From NCBI RefSeq assembly GCF_000186865.1, contig NW_008705563.1, positions 2,073,141 to 2,137,140 on the forward strand: a DNA stretch of 64,000 nucleotides, in the 5' to 3' direction. The position numbers were made by a program, and so were the translations under genes. Origin of the DNA: Aureococcus anophagefferens (lineage: Eukaryota > Sar > Pelagophyceae > Pelagomonadales > Pelagomonadaceae). The notes below the pieces were generated by a model that searched no databases, was not told the origin of the DNA, and worked only from the letters and a program-made list of their open reading frames with translations. This document shows, in pieces, positions 47,801 through 56,217 of this stretch (the stretch's first letter is position 1; each line of letters begins with the position of its first letter).

Positions 47801-48918
47801 GGCCCGACCGGGCCTGCGACTGGGTCTTGGAGAAGCCGGACAAGCGCTGCGAGAAGGAGGACGAGGACGGCCTGTCCGCCTACGTCGGCTGCCCCGTCGC
47901 GTGCGGCACGTGCGAGGACGGCGACGAGGACGAGGACGGCGACGAGGACGAGGACGGCGACGAGGACGGCGACTGGGACGATACCGTATACGTGCTCACG
48001 CGCGACGCCGTCGTCGGCGCGTCGCTCCCGGACTGCCAGGGGGCCGACGAGGACGGCGAGAATCTCTCAACGGTCGAGTACGACGGCGACTGCGAGTTCG
48101 ACCCGGACGACCCGTGGGGCAACGAGGCGTGCCTGTACGCCGAGGGACTTTGCTACGAGATGATCTGCGACGGCCTCCAGTACAATTTATGCTCGGGCCC
48201 CGACACGGACGACTGCCTTTGGATCAATTCGTCGGACGAAGATTGGGGCGAAAATTGCGAGTGGTCGTTCGACGGCGAGGAGGGCGAGTGTTACATCTAC
48301 GATGACGATGAAGAAGATGCATGGCAAGCCGGCTGCGACGAGGACTTCGCGTCCGACGCCGTCGACGCGCCGGCGGGCACGACGCTCCACGTGGACCAGG
48401 GCTTCTGCTACAGCGAGGTCGATTACTACGCCGGCTGCGCGTCGTCCGCGACCGACTGCTGGGACCAGTGCGAGGAAATCTTCGGCGACGACCTCGTCGC
48501 GGTGGATGCCTGGCCGTCGTGGGGGTGCTGGTGCCAGGACGAGTGCCAATTCATGGTCGACTACGGTGGTTGCGACGACGAGGCGGAGAGCGGGTGCGCG
48601 GACTCGTCGTCGTGGATGCGCGACGGCCGGCCCGACCGGGCCTGCGACTGGGTCGCCGAGAACGCCGACAAGCGCTGCGAGAAGGAGGACGAGTCCGGCG
48701 TCGACGCCTACGGGGGCTGCCCCGTCACGTGCGGGACGTGCGAGGACGGCGACGAGAGCGAATGCGCGGACTCGTCGTCGTGGCACCAGGACGGCCGGCC
48801 CGACAAGGCCTGCGACTACGTCGCCGAGAAGCCGGACAAGCGCTGCGAGAAGGAGGACGAGGACGACGTGTCCGCCTACGTCGGCTGCCCCGTCACCTGC
48901 GGCACGTGCGACTACTAG
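44860..48918 (+). CDS. Large acidic repeat protein with seven six-cysteine modules, secreted or surface-exposed
   Basis: The open frame from the gap to the TAG at 48918 encodes about 1350 residues. The first part holds about six beta-type repeats of 70-95 residues built around VDWSDDVDEDF, DGDEKLYF, DDGAKTG and VRVDGEEEINW; these are extremely Asp/Glu-rich. A cysteine module follows (near 46239), then a further acidic repeat region, then modules near 47238, 47408, 47598, 47766, 48594 and 48762. Each module is about 48 residues with six cysteines: C-x-DS-x-SW, G-x-P-x3-C-(D/E)-(Y/W/F)-V, RC and CPV-x-CGTC. The cysteine-rich parts should be extracellular. Such modules are familiar from other stramenopile predicted proteins, but I know of no assigned function. 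Between modules 5 and 6 lies a different Cys-rich section with lower GC. Confidence 0.75.
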   Translation, partial: VGARHAATYGGRTRPDAPRGAARGRALLASYPSYDDACDGVYEEGCLEWGWDDTYEVSLCIDADSALCSTLQVDRVDALDRQNFKSKSYADGSSAHEEALYGAFKYRHLDGAWKELAWSASAEAGENKDLKLSADASKDGAEKLKARFVVDGTYEDDYGEGSASFSLALDGDDEVSLVLAGGFDVTAWDDDDRVSGWMSWTDGGDEKLYVSGSAEGEDDGAKTGTTTLSVRVDGEEEINWLLGGSVDWSDDVEEDFACSVTFVDLLEGDDEKFFAYMTLDGEDDGAKTGSSSLLVRVDGEEEINWYVVGSVDWSDDVDEDFESSLAFYDDGDEKLYFSMDSDASDDGEKKSTGDLVLRISGLTDIDGKMTAKIDWSDGIDTDLEGGLRVKEDGDDKLFIGFQVDADDASGGAKTVKSELVVAVDEDIKVKGTWDSSVDWSDGVDEDLVAWTKVNNLNIDECVDSTSWYAKKPSKDCDYVAKKSKRCKSKDEFKVKAEDACREACVSCLGKEFFYAGLAVDGDDGDERASGVASLELRVDDDDTFDGFLEMLLVMGGALGTEDADMKVALAIYEGDDDDEMLAVAVTADGDSEDDATTASLGLKLRVDGSKELDSVLSGYVYTDGATAHDVEMGMAFTDRDDVKLRVAMAADHESFGDDAYDLAYSFTVEQTGDTVMTQAFRVESDGSMSQDEGTTSCVRAGMYMKSLSVMDADEMAMNASYDLSVDAMKADPLRFYEESTILTSRVDAKMTGMMDGMQAHDGARLDAAACDVTTAVTMHTYMATKQKAANLASPCEDSKSWYKAGSPSKTCEFAFKKNRCDYEDDGGVAAAVACPVTCATCPLPAEKLFECGDSASWHEAGKPSRDCDYVADKPEKRCAKVDEYGVDGNVACKDACGLCDDEDEDEDDGDSEDCADSSSWHDDGRPDRACDYVAEKPEKRCDKEDEDGVSAQVGCPVACGTCEDGEDGGCADSSSWMRDGRPDRACDWVLEKPDKRCEKEDEDGLSAYVGCPVACGTCEDGDEDEDGDEDEDGDEDGDWDDTVYVLTRDAVVGASLPDCQGADEDGENLSTVEYDGDCEFDPDDPWGNEACLYAEGLCYEMICDGLQYNLCSGPDTDDCLWINSSDEDWGENCEWSFDGEEGECYIYDDDEEDAWQAGCDEDFASDAVDAPAGTTLHVDQGFCYSEVDYYAGCASSATDCWDQCEEIFGDDLVAVDAWPSWGCWCQDECQFMVDYGGCDDEAESGCADSSSWMRDGRPDRACDWVAENADKRCEKEDESGVDAYGGCPVTCGTCEDGDESECADSSSWHQDGRPDKACDYVAEKPDKRCEKEDEDDVSAYVGCPVTCGTCDY

Positions 48919-48948
48919 GAGCGAGAGGCGCCTAACCTCCCTTTTTTG

Positions 48949-50961
48949 CTACGAGGTCCAGGTCATCCGCGCGGGGTCCGCCTTCACGTGCAGCTTCAGT
49001 GCCGTCGTCGTCGCCGCGAGGCCGCGCATGACGTCGCGCCGCGCGGACGCCGGGACCTCGCCGCGGAGCTCGATCCAGGCGCGCTCCTCCGGGGGCCGGC
49101 CCGGCCGGAGGAGCCGGCGGCGCTGGAGGACGAGCTGGAGCCGGCCCGTTTTGCCCTCGCGGACGTCCCGGGGCAGCTCGCGCGCGACGGCCCGGAGCAG
49201 GTCCTTCGGCGCCGCCGGCGCCGCCGCCGCCGCGTCGCCGTCGTCGCCCGCGGCGCCGAGGCGCTCGTCGAAGACGACGTCGGCGACGCAGCGCCCGAGC
49301 TCGCGCGCGACGCGCGCGCGGTCCGCCGCGGACGTCGGCGCGGCGACGAGCCGCGCGGACGACGACAGCATGGAGAACTCGGACGGGAGCCAGACGTTGA
49401 TGCCCCACTTCTCGCCCGCGTCGATGGCCGTGCCGCTGTGCTCCGCGCGCTTGTCGAGGCGGTCGCCGCAGGGGTCCAAGTTGTCCCAGACGACCGCGCA
49501 GCCCGCGGGCGGCGCCACGAGGAACCCGCCGCCGGCCATGGGCTCGCAAAAGGCCGGGTCGCCCTCGAAGGTCTGTGCCCGCGGGAAGGCCGTGCCGCCG
49601 CCCTTGTCCGGCGACGCGAGGTAGCAGAAGACGGAGTAGCGCCGCGGGTAGTGGCCGTTCGGCGCGCGCGCGGGGCAGTCGTGGTGCAGCTTGTAGAACT
49701 CCCGGGGCTTGTAGTGGACGAGCTGGAGCTCGATGAGGTCCGGCGCCACCTCCGGGAAGTAGGCCGCGGCGCGCCGCCGCAGCTCGCCGACGCACGGCGC
49801 GTCGCGCTCGTCGAGGAAGCAGCTGCTGTTCGTGCGGTAGCCCGGCACGTACTCCGCCCGCTTGCCGTAGAGCGTCGACGACAGGCGCACGTTGCTCACG
49901 ACGAGGTGGCCCGCCTCCCGCAGGAGCCGCTCGCGCAGCGCCGCGGGCACGAAGTCCTCGACGACGGCGACGGCGCCCGGCTTCGGCCGCCGCCAGGCCA
50001 CGGGCTCCGGCCCGCGGAAGTCGTCGACGGCGGGGAGCGGCAGCTGCACCGTGTCCGTCCGCTCGAGCGACGCGGCGCAGCGGCCGCCCCGGGCCTCGCG
50101 CTCCAGCCAGGCCTCGACGGCGTCGCGGCGGCCCGGCGGCAGCTCGCCCCAGGGCCGCGGCGCGGGCGCCGGGGGCTCGGGCGCGGCCCAGGGCAGCGCG
50201 CCGGCCGCCGCGCCGTCGAGGAACAGCCGGATCTCGTGGTCGCCGGCCTCGCTCGGGTGCAGCGCGACCGTGAAGCGCCCGTCCGCCGGCGGCCTAGCCA
50301 GGCCCGTGGGCGCGGGCTCCGTGTCCGCCGTCGACGACAGCCAGCACGGCGCCTCGCGGCCCGACGGGCCCACGGCGGCGACGCGCAGGGCCCGGCGGTC
50401 CACGGCCGCCGCGAGGCTCAGCGCGAGGCCGAGGATGGGGAAGTCCTCGGGATGCGGCGCGAGCGCGAGCGGTGTCGGTTTCGTTTGCGAGGCTTCCTCC
50501 TTCTCTTGCTCGGCGGCGGCGCGCCGCCTCGCGGCTTTCTCCTTCTCTTGCTCGGCGACGGCGCGCTGCTTTGCGGCTTTCTCCCTCTCTTTCTCGGCGG
50601 CGGCGCGCCGCCTCGCGGCTCTCTCCTTCTCTTGCTCGGCGGTGGCGGCGCGCTCCTCGGCGGCTCTTTCCTTCTCCGCGTCTTTTCCCTTCTCCGCGGC
50701 CGCTCGCCGCTGCTCGTCGGCGCTCACACGCGCAACAACGAGCAAGGAGTCGCCGTCCTTGAGCGTGGCGCCGATCAGCGCCTTTTCGTCGAAGCGCTTC
50801 CCGCCGCGCGCCAGCGCGAACTCGGCGGCGTCGAGCTGCTGCTTCTTGCAGTAGGCGTCGAGGAGCGCCCGGAGCGGCCGCGCCGCCCACTTCGGCGGCA
50901 GCGTCAGCTTCAGCGGCGCGACGCCGCCGCCGGCCGCGTCGCGCACGAGCACGACCTGCAT
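48949..50961 (-). CDS. Ubiquitin-like / coiled-coil / prolyl 4-hydroxylase-type 2OG-Fe(II) oxygenase
   Basis: The 670-residue protein has an N-terminal ubiquitin-like fold (LRALLDAYCKKQQLDAAEF, LIGATLKDGDSLLVV). A charged coiled coil of near-identical repeats follows (AAEKEREKAAKQRAVAEQ). The C-terminal half is a prolyl 4-hydroxylase domain. Fe ligands are the His and Asp in YKLHHDCP and the later His in RAEHSGTAID; the 2-oxoglutarate contact is the Lys/Trp segment EKWGINVWLPSE. GGGTAFP and AVVWDNLD are further P4H marks. No signal peptide is present, so it is probably a cytosolic or nuclear hydroxylase rather than an ER collagen-type one. It is intronless. Confidence 0.87.
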   Translation of the reverse strand: MQVVLVRDAAGGGVAPLKLTLPPKWAARPLRALLDAYCKKQQLDAAEFALARGGKRFDEKALIGATLKDGDSLLVVARVSADEQRRAAAEKGKDAEKERAAEERAATAEQEKERAARRRAAAEKEREKAAKQRAVAEQEKEKAARRRAAAEQEKEEASQTKPTPLALAPHPEDFPILGLALSLAAAVDRRALRVAAVGPSGREAPCWLSSTADTEPAPTGLARPPADGRFTVALHPSEAGDHEIRLFLDGAAAGALPWAAPEPPAPAPRPWGELPPGRRDAVEAWLEREARGGRCAASLERTDTVQLPLPAVDDFRGPEPVAWRRPKPGAVAVVEDFVPAALRERLLREAGHLVVSNVRLSSTLYGKRAEYVPGYRTNSSCFLDERDAPCVGELRRRAAAYFPEVAPDLIELQLVHYKPREFYKLHHDCPARAPNGHYPRRYSVFCYLASPDKGGGTAFPRAQTFEGDPAFCEPMAGGGFLVAPPAGCAVVWDNLDPCGDRLDKRAEHSGTAIDAGEKWGINVWLPSEFSMLSSSARLVAAPTSAADRARVARELGRCVADVVFDERLGAAGDDGDAAAAAPAAPKDLLRAVARELPRDVREGKTGRLQLVLQRRRLLRPGRPPEERAWIELRGEVPASARRDVMRGLAATTTALKLHVKADPARMTWTS

Positions 50962-51064
50962 GCTATCGGGAGGGCAAGGCAGGCAACATCGCAGCCATCG
51001 GAGCCGGGGGCTGCTTGTTCAAGAAGTCGACGGTGCCGCGCAGCCTCGGACTATGAGCCCATAA

Positions 51065-51589
51065 ATGCGCCCATCGTTGGCAGCGCTCTGGTGCCTGCTC
51101 CTCGCCTCCGGCAGCAGCGGCCAACAGATGGGTCGCGCGCGCTTCGACGACGTCACGGGCGCGCCGCTCAACAAGGCGGCGAAGGACATTTTAGCCCGCC
51201 ACGACGAGGGCGTCTCCGGCCCCGCCGTCGGCGCCGAGGACGCCTTCGACGGCCTCAAGGCCGTCGACGTCGCCGAGGGCACCTGGAAGTTCGTGCTCCT
51301 CGAGTGCGAGCTCGGGAGCCGCAGAAAACAAATCGTCCGCGCGCTCGAGGGCCTGAAATTCCACGCGGAGAACTTCGACGTCGTGCACTCGCTCCTGCAC
51401 CCGCTGGGCATCCACGTGCGCGTGATTGGGGGCGGACGGATAGCCCGAACGGAGGTGAACAAGACCATCAGCGTCTACGGCTACTCGAAGACCTTCGGGC
51501 GATCGCCGGGCTGCAACGAGCGGACGGCCGGGATCATCCGGGAGGTCCTCCCGGGCTACGAGGTGACCTGGTCCGACGCCGGCTACTAA
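51065..51589 (+). CDS. PHPT1: Secreted 14-kDa phosphohistidine phosphatase (Janus/PHPT1 family)
   Basis: The 174-residue protein has a signal peptide (MRPSLAALWCLLLASGSSG) and then a Janus/PHPT1 domain: KFVLLECELG, FHAENFDVV with the catalytic-type histidine, VIGGGRIARTEVNKTISVYGYSKTFG, and the family ending YEVTWSDAGY. PHPT1 removes phosphate from histidine or lysine on proteins in the cytosol. The leader places this one in the secretory route, where phosphohistidine substrates are not expected. It is intronless and starts 103 bp from the divergent P4H gene. Confidence 0.9.
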   Translation: MRPSLAALWCLLLASGSSGQQMGRARFDDVTGAPLNKAAKDILARHDEGVSGPAVGAEDAFDGLKAVDVAEGTWKFVLLECELGSRRKQIVRALEGLKFHAENFDVVHSLLHPLGIHVRVIGGGRIARTEVNKTISVYGYSKTFGRSPGCNERTAGIIREVLPGYEVTWSDAGY

Positions 51590-51673
51590 GACTCGGTTTT
51601 CGACAGCGGACTATTGATAGAGGGGGGGCGGTGGGGAGTCTCGCGCGGCGGCCGCGCCCAACGGCGGCGGGGC

Positions 51674-52398
51674 TCAGTAGTTCGCGCCCTCCGGTGGCTG
51701 ATTCAAGCGGCGGTTCGCGTTGCTGGCCATGTTCTTGCGGATCTCGCCGAGCACGTCGGCGATCGTGTTCGCGTATTTCCAGTTGGGCATTAATTTTCGC
51801 ATGTTCTGCGGAGGGGCGCCGGGGGATCGGACGACGCGCGCTGTCAAAGAGCGGACGCCGGACGCGCACGACGTTCCCCTCGCCGTCGACGGCCGACATG
51901 TTGATTTTGCTCATGAATTTCACCTCGGGCGGGACCGACGGGTACCGCGGGCCGCAGACCTGCGCGCGGCGGAAGCGTCGCCGCGCGGCGCCGCGCGCGC
52001 GCGGAGGGCGCCGGGCCGCGCGAGCTCGCACGAGTAGAGCCGGTTCTCGTAGACCGTGCTCAGGGGGCCCATGATCGCCACGTTCCACGTCGTCAGGAAG
52101 ATGTCCTCCGGGTCCTTGAGGCCTGCGGGCGGGTCGCCGCGGGTCGCCGCGCGGCGGTCGCGCGGCCCGGGCGGCGCGGGCGGCGCGCCAGCGGAGACGT
52201 TCATGTCGCCGGTGAGGCCCTTCTCGAACTTCTCGAGCTCGTCGAGGAGCTGCGCGGGTAAAGGCGTCCGGCGGCGACAAAGTTTCGATTTGGTTTGAAA
52301 GGCGCATCGTCGCTCGTTCGAGGCGGCGGCGCGCGGCGATCGTGTCGTCCCGCGCTGGCGCTCGCGCGAAAGTTCCGCGGCACGACGACCTCGCCCAT
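51674..52398 (-). CDS. UBE2V: Ubiquitin-conjugating enzyme E2 variant (UEV1/MMS2); five exons, three GC-AG introns
   Basis: Reverse-strand exons are 52398-52366, 52249-52189, 52122-52022, 51959-51864 and 51805-51674, joining to 140 residues. The product follows MMS2/UEV1: VPRNFR-LLDELEKFEKG, IFLTTWNVAIMGPLSTVYENRLYSCEL, VCGPRYPSVPPEVKFMSKINM, and the end NRRLNQPPEGANY. The catalytic cysteine position of true E2s is absent, as in all UEVs. With UBC13 it makes K63-linked ubiquitin chains in DNA-damage tolerance. Exact alignment to the family forces GC at the 5' end of introns 1, 2 and 3; intron 4 is GT-AG. Introns are 58-116 nt. Confidence 0.92.
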
Positions 52399-52579
52399 CT
52401 TCTCGGCGGCGCGCTCGCTCGGCTCTGCGCACCCCTGGGTTTAAGCAGCGGAGCTGACCGTGAGCGCTCGCTCGGCTGAGCCGGTGTTGAACTGCATGCT
52501 GGCTGCGCTGTGGCTCGAGCATGGCCGGCTTGTAGTTGCCGTCCGAGAGCGTCTCCGCGCTTCATAAAACACAGCAACG
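52399..52579. promoter_or_regulatory. Short divergent promoter, UEV / NYN-LOTUS
   Basis: Only 181 bp separate the two divergent start codons, so promoter elements must be shared or interleaved. No specific motif is evident. Confidence 0.45.
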
Positions 52580-53590
52580 ATGCTCCTCCGCCGCTCGCTC
52601 AAGCGCACGGCCCGAGCGCTGCAGACGCGCGGCTTCTTCTGGGGCAACAACAGCGGGGCCGGCGGCGCGGGCGAGGAGAAGCTGCGCCTCGCCCTCGAGG
52701 CCGTGACCGCGCAGCAGGCGAAGCTCAACGACACCGTCGCGGAGATGAAGGCGCGGCAGACCGTCCTCGCGGAGGCGGCGGCGGGCGGCAACGACCGGGG
52801 AGAGGAGCCCCAGCTCGCGATCCTGATCGACGCGGACAACACGAGCCACAACAGCATCGACCTCATCATGCGCGAGACCGCGCGCTTCGGCACGCGGTCC
52901 GCGCGGCGCATCTACGGCGACTGGGCGAGCCCGCAGCTCGCGCCCTGGCGCGCGCGCATCGCCGAGCACAGCCTCGTGCCCGTGCAGCAGTTCAGCCACG
53001 GCGGCAAGAACGCGACGGACAGCGCTTTGATCATCGACGCCATGGACCTGCTGCACAGCAACCGCTACCAGGCTTTTGTATTAGTGAGCTCCGACGCGGA
53101 CTTCACCAGGCTGGCGACGCGCATCCGCGAGCACCCGTCGACGGTCGTCGGCGTCGGCCGCGCGCAGACGCCCAAGGGCTTCGTCAACGCGTGCAACGCC
53201 TTCATCACCATCGAGACGCTCGAGAAGGACGCGCGGCGCCGGCCGTCGGCGCCGTCGCCGAGCGGCAAGCCCTTCAAGGCCGGCGCCGTCGACGCGGAGG
53301 CCCGCGCGCGCGCGCTCGACGCGCTCCGCGAGGTCGTCGACGAGTGCGCGGACGAGGCCGGCTGGAGTCCGCTGACGCTCGTGGGCGCGCGCATGCTCGA
53401 GCGCGACCCGTCCTTCGACCCGCGCACCATCGCCCACAGCCCCAAGCTGAACCTGCTCTTCAAGGCCATGCCCGACGACTACGAGTACGAGCTCAAGGGC
53501 ACCGCGGCCTTCGTCCGCCCGAGGGTCCACCGCCTCTTCGACTCCGACGACGAGGGCAAGGCCAAGAAGGAGGCCAAGGGCGACGAGTAA
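52580..53590 (+). CDS. NYN-domain (PIN-like) nuclease with C-terminal OST-HTH/LOTUS-like domain, mitochondrial leader
   Basis: The 336-residue protein begins with a basic mitochondrial-type presequence (MLLRRSLKRTARALQTRGFF) and a short coiled coil. A NYN domain follows: AILIDADNTS with the first metal-binding Asp pair, RRIYGDWAS, HGGKNATDSALIIDAMDLLH and FVLVSSDADFTRLATRIRE, all acidic positions present. A LOTUS/OST-HTH-like winged helix is seen near the C-terminus (ALREVVDECADEAGWSPLTLVGARM, NLLFKAMPDDYEY). This layout is common in bacterial LabA/DUF88 proteins and suggests an organellar RNase. It is intronless. Confidence 0.88.
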   Translation: MLLRRSLKRTARALQTRGFFWGNNSGAGGAGEEKLRLALEAVTAQQAKLNDTVAEMKARQTVLAEAAAGGNDRGEEPQLAILIDADNTSHNSIDLIMRETARFGTRSARRIYGDWASPQLAPWRARIAEHSLVPVQQFSHGGKNATDSALIIDAMDLLHSNRYQAFVLVSSDADFTRLATRIREHPSTVVGVGRAQTPKGFVNACNAFITIETLEKDARRRPSAPSPSGKPFKAGAVDAEARARALDALREVVDECADEAGWSPLTLVGARMLERDPSFDPRTIAHSPKLNLLFKAMPDDYEYELKGTAAFVRPRVHRLFDSDDEGKAKKEAKGDE

Positions 53591-53765
53591 CAATTGCCTC
53601 TTCTCTCCCGAGGCCTCTCCCGACCCTCGGGAGGGAAACGTTGAACGTCTCGAAGCCGAGGTTGCCGCACAGCGCAAGCGCCGATCGCGCCGAGCTCCAG
53701 CCCAGCTCGCCGTCGAAGTCGACTATACAAATCCGCGCCGTCCGCAGCCTCGCAGCACACCAGCC

Positions 53766-55394
53766 ATGGGTGAGCCCATCGACATCATGGGCGACGGGTC
53801 CATCATGAAGACCATCGTCAAGGCGGCCCCCGCGGAGAACACGGCGTCGCCGCAGGACGGCCACAAGGTCAAGGTCCACTACGTGGGCACGCTGACCGCC
53901 GACGGCTCCAAGTTCGACAGCTCGCGGGACCGCGACTCGCCCTTCGACTTCACCGTGGGCAGCGGCGTCATCACGGGCTGGTCCGAGGCCGTGCCGACGA
54001 TGAAGGTCGGCGAAATCGCCAAGTTCACGATCTGCTCGGACAAGGCCTACGGCGCGTCGGGCTCGCCGCCGAAGATCCCGCCGAACGCGAGCCTGGACTT
54101 CGAGATCGAGCTGCTGAGCTTCACGGACCGCGACGACGTCTGCCGCGACGGTAGCCTGCTGAAGAAGAAGGTGAAGCGGAGCGACGCCGATTGGAAGATG
54201 CCCAACGACCGCTGCGACGTCGAGCTCAAGGTCAAAGGGAGCGACGGCGACTGGAAGGCCGCGTCCTGGCCCGCCGCGGGCCCGCCGCCCGCCGGCGTGC
54301 CCGCCAAGGTGCGCGAGGGCGTGCACGGCATGAAGAAGGGCGAGGTCGCGAACTTTCTGGTCACGGCCGAGGACGCGGAGGTCGAGCTCGAGGTCGTGTC
54401 GTGGGTCGAGAACGAGGACTGCGTCCGCGACGCGCCCGGCGCCGTCGTCAAGCGCGTCAAGCGCGAGCGGGCTGAGGGCGAGGACGACTGGAAGACGCCC
54501 CAGGACGAGGGCAAGGTCACGGTCCGGGGTTCCGTGTGGAAGCGCGGCGACGACTCCGTCCGCGTCGACTACGGCGCGCTCGACTCGGAAGACTCCTCGA
54601 CGTGGACCGTCGACGAGGACCGCAACGCCGACGGGGGCGCGTCGGTCTGCGGCGGCGTCGAGGCCGTCGTGAAGAAGATGAAGGTCGGGGAGGTCGCGAC
54701 GGCGGCGATCGCGGCGACGCACGGCTTCGCGGACGGCCCCTTGGCGGGCTGCGCGCTCGACTGCGAGCTCGAGCTGGTGGGCCTCGTCGAGGAGCCGCCG
54801 ACCTGGGAGCTCAAGGGCGCCGCGAAGATCGCCGCGTGCGAGGCGAAGAAGGGCCTCGGGAACGCGCACGTGGCCGCGGGCGACTTCTCGCGCGCGAGCC
54901 GCCGCTACGGCGCGGCGCTCAACATCGCCGCGTCGGACTACGACCTCGACGACGCCCAGAAGGCGGAGCTCGGCAAGGTCTCCGCGGCCCTCAAGCTGAA
55001 CCGGGCCATGTGCCACCTGAAATTGGAGAAGTGGGCCGACGCGGACAAGGACTGCCGCGAGGTCCTCGAGAAGGACCCGGCCAACCTCAAGGCTTTGTTC
55101 CGCCGCGGCAAGGCGAAGCTCGCGCTCGACGACTGGGTCGAGGCCAAGGCGCTCTTCAAGAAGGCGCTGGCGATCGACGCGGCCAACAAGGACGCGCGCC
55201 GCGGCCTCCTCGACATCGCGAAGAAGGAGAAGGCCCACAAGGAGAAGGAGAAGAAGCTCTACGCGGGCCGCAAGCTCTTCAAGGACGAGAAGAAGAAGAA
55301 GTCCCCGAACCCTCCCGTCGCCTTCGAGCACCAGCCGGGCCCGGACGCGGTCCCCGCCGACGCGCCCCAGCCCTCCCTCCCGCCCCAGCAGTGA
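53766..55394 (+). CDS. FKBP-type peptidyl-prolyl isomerase with three FKBP units and TPRs
   Basis: The 542-residue protein is a co-chaperone like FKBP4/5 or plant ROF1. FKBP unit 1 (about residues 25-115) keeps the FK506-site residues: VHYVGTL, SPFDFTVGSGVITGW, KAYGASG. Units 2 and 3 (about 125-220 and 235-340) are degenerate, with HGMKKGEVANFLV and VKKMKVGEVATAAI retained. A TPR region follows (EAKKGLGNAHVAAGDFSRA, KLNRAMCHLKLEKW, KALFRRGKAKLALDDWVEA), where such proteins bind the Hsp90 C-terminus, and the tail is Lys-rich. It is cytosolic or nuclear by the absence of a leader. Its stop lies 10 bp from the convergent RBR gene. Confidence 0.93.
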   Translation: MGEPIDIMGDGSIMKTIVKAAPAENTASPQDGHKVKVHYVGTLTADGSKFDSSRDRDSPFDFTVGSGVITGWSEAVPTMKVGEIAKFTICSDKAYGASGSPPKIPPNASLDFEIELLSFTDRDDVCRDGSLLKKKVKRSDADWKMPNDRCDVELKVKGSDGDWKAASWPAAGPPPAGVPAKVREGVHGMKKGEVANFLVTAEDAEVELEVVSWVENEDCVRDAPGAVVKRVKRERAEGEDDWKTPQDEGKVTVRGSVWKRGDDSVRVDYGALDSEDSSTWTVDEDRNADGGASVCGGVEAVVKKMKVGEVATAAIAATHGFADGPLAGCALDCELELVGLVEEPPTWELKGAAKIAACEAKKGLGNAHVAAGDFSRASRRYGAALNIAASDYDLDDAQKAELGKVSAALKLNRAMCHLKLEKWADADKDCREVLEKDPANLKALFRRGKAKLALDDWVEAKALFKKALAIDAANKDARRGLLDIAKKEKAHKEKEKKLYAGRKLFKDEKKKKSPNPPVAFEHQPGPDAVPADAPQPSLPPQQ

Positions 55395-55404
55395 GTCGGC
55401 GTAA

Positions 55405-56014
55405 TTACCGCCGCCACCTCCGCGCGGGGGTCACGGGCCGCCCCGTCTTGTTGTCGAAGAAGAGGTGGTGGCTCGGCGTGCAGCCGCAGCGCGCGCCGGG
55501 CGCGAGGCAGACGTAGCAGAACTCGTAGCCGCAGAGACACCGCATCTTGTCGCACCCGCTGGCTTTCACCACGCCCGCGCCGCAGCGCGCGCAGCGCCGG
55601 ATGCCCGCCGTTCGCAGGTAGTCGCGCGTCCGCCTCGCGGCCTCCTCGTCGTCGCCCGCGGCCGCGGCGTCCTCGCACGAGCCCTCGTGCCACGGCTTGC
55701 CGCAGCAGAGGCACGACGTTTTGTTGCACCGAGCGCAGGAGAGCCGCGGCGGGCCGTCCGCGGGCGTCCACGTGCAGACAAAGCCGCAGTCGGGAGTTGG
55801 ACACCGGTGGAGGTCCGGGTTCGCGTCGACCGCCCGGTCCAGAGAGAACCGCGTCGCGCGCTCCGCCGCCGAGCTGCCGCCGACGCCCCGCAGGTCGAGG
55901 TCCGCGAGCGGCGTCCTGCAGTCGGGGCACTGGGCGCCGTCGCGGTCCGACGCGGCCACGAGCCGCTCGGCGCACTCGCGGTGGAGCTCGTGGCCGCACG
56001 CGCGCAGCCGGAGC
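55405..56014 (-). CDS. RBR-type (RING-IBR-RING) E3 ubiquitin ligase, last exon; upstream exon not resolved
   Basis: The exon from the introner to the stop encodes the second half of RING1 (CGHELHREC and CPDC), an IBR (RCPTPDCGFVC, CARCNKTSCLCCGKPWHEGSC) and RING2/Rcat (RRCARCGAGVVKASGCDKMRCLCGYEFCYVC). The catalytic cysteine is in GCDKM. RBR ligases form a thioester with ubiquitin on that residue. The first cysteines of RING1 should lie upstream of the introner at 56015-56217. The frame there that joins in phase (GEDEVERRRRLR) carries no cysteine, so another exon or intron probably remains in 56226-56490. Confidence 0.82.
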
Positions 56015-56217
56015 CTCTGTGGAAATCAAATCTTCAACCCGACTTCAATGTGTGCGTATTTGAATGTTTTGACACGAGCACTTCCGCCGTGCTTCGAGAA
56101 CTCGCTGAGAGCAATCGATTCGTCCAAAAATCAGCCGAATCGACTTCGATTTGACCGAGCTAGAGCATTCTCAAGTTTGGCCCCGACGTCCCAGCTCACT
56201 GGTTGATTTCCACACAG
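56015..56217 (-). mobile_element. Introner family A, copy 5
   Basis: This 203-bp element lies in reverse orientation, the same sense as the RBR gene. The duplication gccggagc flanks it at 56007-56014 and 56218-56225. Termini are ctgtgtggaaatcaa and ttgatttccacagag on the coding strand. The intron is 56213-56015 (199 nt). It is very similar to copy 4. Confidence 0.92.
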
